From the NCBI RefSeq assembly GCF_013337765.1, contig NZ_VBSB01000003.1:248001-312000 (forward strand): a stretch of DNA of 64,000 bases, written 5' to 3'. The position numbers and the translations under genes are program-made. The notes below the pieces were generated by a model. The model had not been told where the DNA came from. It searched no databases and was given only the letters and a program-made list of their open reading frames with translations. Source of the DNA: Mycolicibacterium sphagni. GTDB taxonomy: Bacteria > Actinomycetota > Actinomycetes > Mycobacteriales > Mycobacteriaceae. Below, in pieces: positions 62,596 to 64,000 of this stretch. Each line of letters starts with the position of its first letter. The first letter of the stretch is position 1.

Positions 62596-63731
62596 GCCGA
62601 AGCCTCCTGTCGCACGGTCTTGGCGCTCAACGCGTACACCGCGCGGTGGTGATCGTCAGGTGAGCCGTAGAGCGCGCGGTAGAGCTCGGTGCGACGCAGG
62701 AACAGGTGTAGGTCGTGCTCCCAGGTGACACCGATCCCGCCGTGCAGCTGCACGCAATCCTGCAACATCACCGGGGCTCGTTCGGCCACATAGGCTTTGG
62801 CGACACTGACCAGTTTTGTCGCGTCTTCCGAGCGGGCCGACACCGCCGCCACCGCGCCCGCGGTGGTCGCCCGGCACGCCTCGAACCACATCTTCATATC
62901 GGCGAGCCGATGCTTGAGCGCCTGGTAGGACGCCAGTGGCCTGCCGAAGCTATGGCGATCGAACATCCACTGCGTCGTCATCGCCAGCACAGTTTCCAGA
63001 ATCCCGACGATCTCGGCGCACTGCAGCACCAAGGCGACCTGGCGCTGCCGCTCGATGATCGCCGGTGTCGGCGCGGCGTCACCGACTACGGCGGCCTCGT
63101 CGACCTCGGCGCCGTCGAATTCCACTCGGGCATAACGCTTCACCATGTCGACGGAGCGCTGCTCGGTGACCGTTGCCCGGTCGGCGGGAACCAGAAATTG
63201 GCGAGGACTGCCGTCCAAATCGGCGACCACCACGAAGACACCGGCTTCGGTGCCCGCCTCGACCCGGTCCTTCACCCCGTCGATGCGGTAACCGGACTCG
63301 GTGCGCGTCGCGGTCACCCCCGGCTGCAACGGGGACAGCGGCCGGCGCGGTTCGTAGACCGCCCAGGACGCCACCAGTTCGCCGGCCACCAGTGCATCGA
63401 TGGTGGCTTCATGACCACCGGGTGCCTCGACCAGACCTGCCAGCACGACGCTGACCGGATGCAGCGGCCCCGGAGCCACGCTGTGACCGATCTGTTCGGC
63501 CACCAGGGCGAGATCGGCCAAACCGTCACCCGAAACACTGCCGCCGCCAAGCTCTTCCGGCACCAGCAGGCTGGCCCAGCCGAGCTCGGCCGCCCGCTGC
63601 CACCACGCGCTGTCGAAGGAGATGTCCGCGGCGTGCAGCTCGCGCACCCGGCTCAGTGACGCCTCCTTCTCCAGGAAGGCCTGCGTCGTCGACGCAAACA
63701 GCAGTTGTTCGGGATTGGCGACATCTGTCAT
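62592..63731 (-). CDS. acyl-CoA dehydrogenase (partner subunit)
   Basis: A 379-residue acyl-CoA dehydrogenase homologue. It has LGWASLLVPEELGGGSVSGDG near the N-terminus and QLHGGIGVTWEHDLHLFLRR near the C-terminus, but its central FAD motifs are weaker than in the partner, as is typical for the second subunit of heteromeric FadE pairs. It is the upstream gene of the pair and probably follows the amidohydrolase gene in the same operon. Confidence 0.88.
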   Translation of the reverse strand: MTDVANPEQLLFASTTQAFLEKEASLSRVRELHAADISFDSAWWQRAAELGWASLLVPEELGGGSVSGDGLADLALVAEQIGHSVAPGPLHPVSVVLAGLVEAPGGHEATIDALVAGELVASWAVYEPRRPLSPLQPGVTATRTESGYRIDGVKDRVEAGTEAGVFVVVADLDGSPRQFLVPADRATVTEQRSVDMVKRYARVEFDGAEVDEAAVVGDAAPTPAIIERQRQVALVLQCAEIVGILETVLAMTTQWMFDRHSFGRPLASYQALKHRLADMKMWFEACRATTAGAVAAVSARSEDATKLVSVAKAYVAERAPVMLQDCVQLHGGIGVTWEHDLHLFLRRTELYRALYGSPDDHHRAVYALSAKTVRQEASA

Positions 63732-63776
63732 AGAGCCAGTCCAGCCTGTTCAGTCGTGGTGGTCAGTCGAATCGGG

Positions 63777-64000
63777 TCAGGCGATGACGAGCGCAGGCAC
63801 GTCGGGCTTGTGGACCGACTCGTTGGGGACCTTGAACAGGTCTACGAGGTTGCCGCCCATCACCTTTCGCTGACCTTCCTCGTCGAGGCCCTGGGCGACC
63901 AGGTCGTCGACAAGGTTGATCGGGTTGGCCAGCCCCTCCGGGTGCGGCCAGTCCGACCCGAAGATGATGCGGTCGATACCGCACAGCTCGGCCATCTTCT
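63777..64000 (-). CDS. amidohydrolase family protein, C-terminal part
   Basis: The last 74 or so residues of a protein that continues beyond the window. RIIFGSDWPHPEGLANPIN is the C-terminal metal-binding motif of amidohydrolase-2 (TIM-barrel) enzymes, followed by GNLVDLFKV. The gene lies on the same strand, 45 bases upstream of the acyl-CoA dehydrogenase pair, and could hydrolyse or decarboxylate a related intermediate. Confidence 0.82.
   Translation of the reverse strand, partial: KMAELCGIDRIIFGSDWPHPEGLANPINLVDDLVAQGLDEEGQRKVMGGNLVDLFKVPNESVHKPDVPALVIA

Noticed and set aside
1..64000. tRNA, rRNA, CRISPR array, integrase or intact insertion sequence
   Set aside because: I looked for cloverleaf ends, spaced short repeats, transposase motifs and terminal inverted repeats and found none. 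The only mobile-type remnant is the 13E12 fragment.

Overview
The window is a high-GC chromosome segment from a mycobacterium, most likely a fast-growing environmental species (Mycolicibacterium type). The evidence is gene order: carboxylic acid reductase (FadD9 type), gabT, yajC-secD-secF, a peptide-binding lipoprotein, apt, rel, ppiB, a glyoxalase-II-like hydrolase, hisS and an Rv2578c-type radical SAM gene. As I recall it, this is the order of the M. tuberculosis Rv2590-Rv2578c block. GTG starts, Ser/Ala-rich secreted proteins and DUF732, MmpS-like and 13E12-type genes agree. I saw no rRNA, tRNA, CRISPR array or intact insertion sequence.

Layout. 0-8.5 kb: DUF1304 protein, phytanoyl-CoA dioxygenase with a TetR regulator, a membrane diguanylate cyclase, a lipoprotein hydrolase, the 1163-residue carboxylic acid reductase and a four-helix membrane protein. 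8.6-14.7 kb: a P450-like fragment, an unusual alcohol dehydrogenase chimera, a FadR-type regulator, and the gabT/aldehyde dehydrogenase pair. 14.8-29.7 kb: the conserved Sec/apt/rel/ppi/hisS block, with a secreted cadherin-like plus aerolysin-like protein inserted between apt and rel. 29.8-40.9 kb: accessory genes, including a catalase-cytochrome b-DUF2330 operon, the complete urea transporter operon urtABCDE with probable GlnR boxes, a solitary MmpS-like protein and a ketopantoate reductase. 41.0-43.4 kb: an AT-richer GT-C type glycosyltransferase and a broken 13E12-type HNH gene, which look like a transfer boundary.

43.4-60.3 kb holds the most interesting system. It has four NtaA/SnaA/DszA-type FMN-dependent monooxygenases, two flavin reductases of different families, a complete dipeptide-type ABC importer with a fused double ATPase, two MFS transporters, a GntR-UTRA regulator and a RibBA-like protein with degenerate active sites. 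An 11-base motif, GGCGYAATRCN, lies upstream of every main transcription unit, always in the same orientation relative to the gene it precedes. I count seven copies. This suggests one coordinated regulon for importing and oxidatively breaking down an unknown small molecule. Organosulfur or N-substituted compounds are the obvious guesses from the enzyme family, but the sequence does not show the substrate.

60.3-64 kb returns to the conserved context with the radical SAM gene, followed by a coupled pair of acyl-CoA dehydrogenases and the end of an amidohydrolase that runs off the window.
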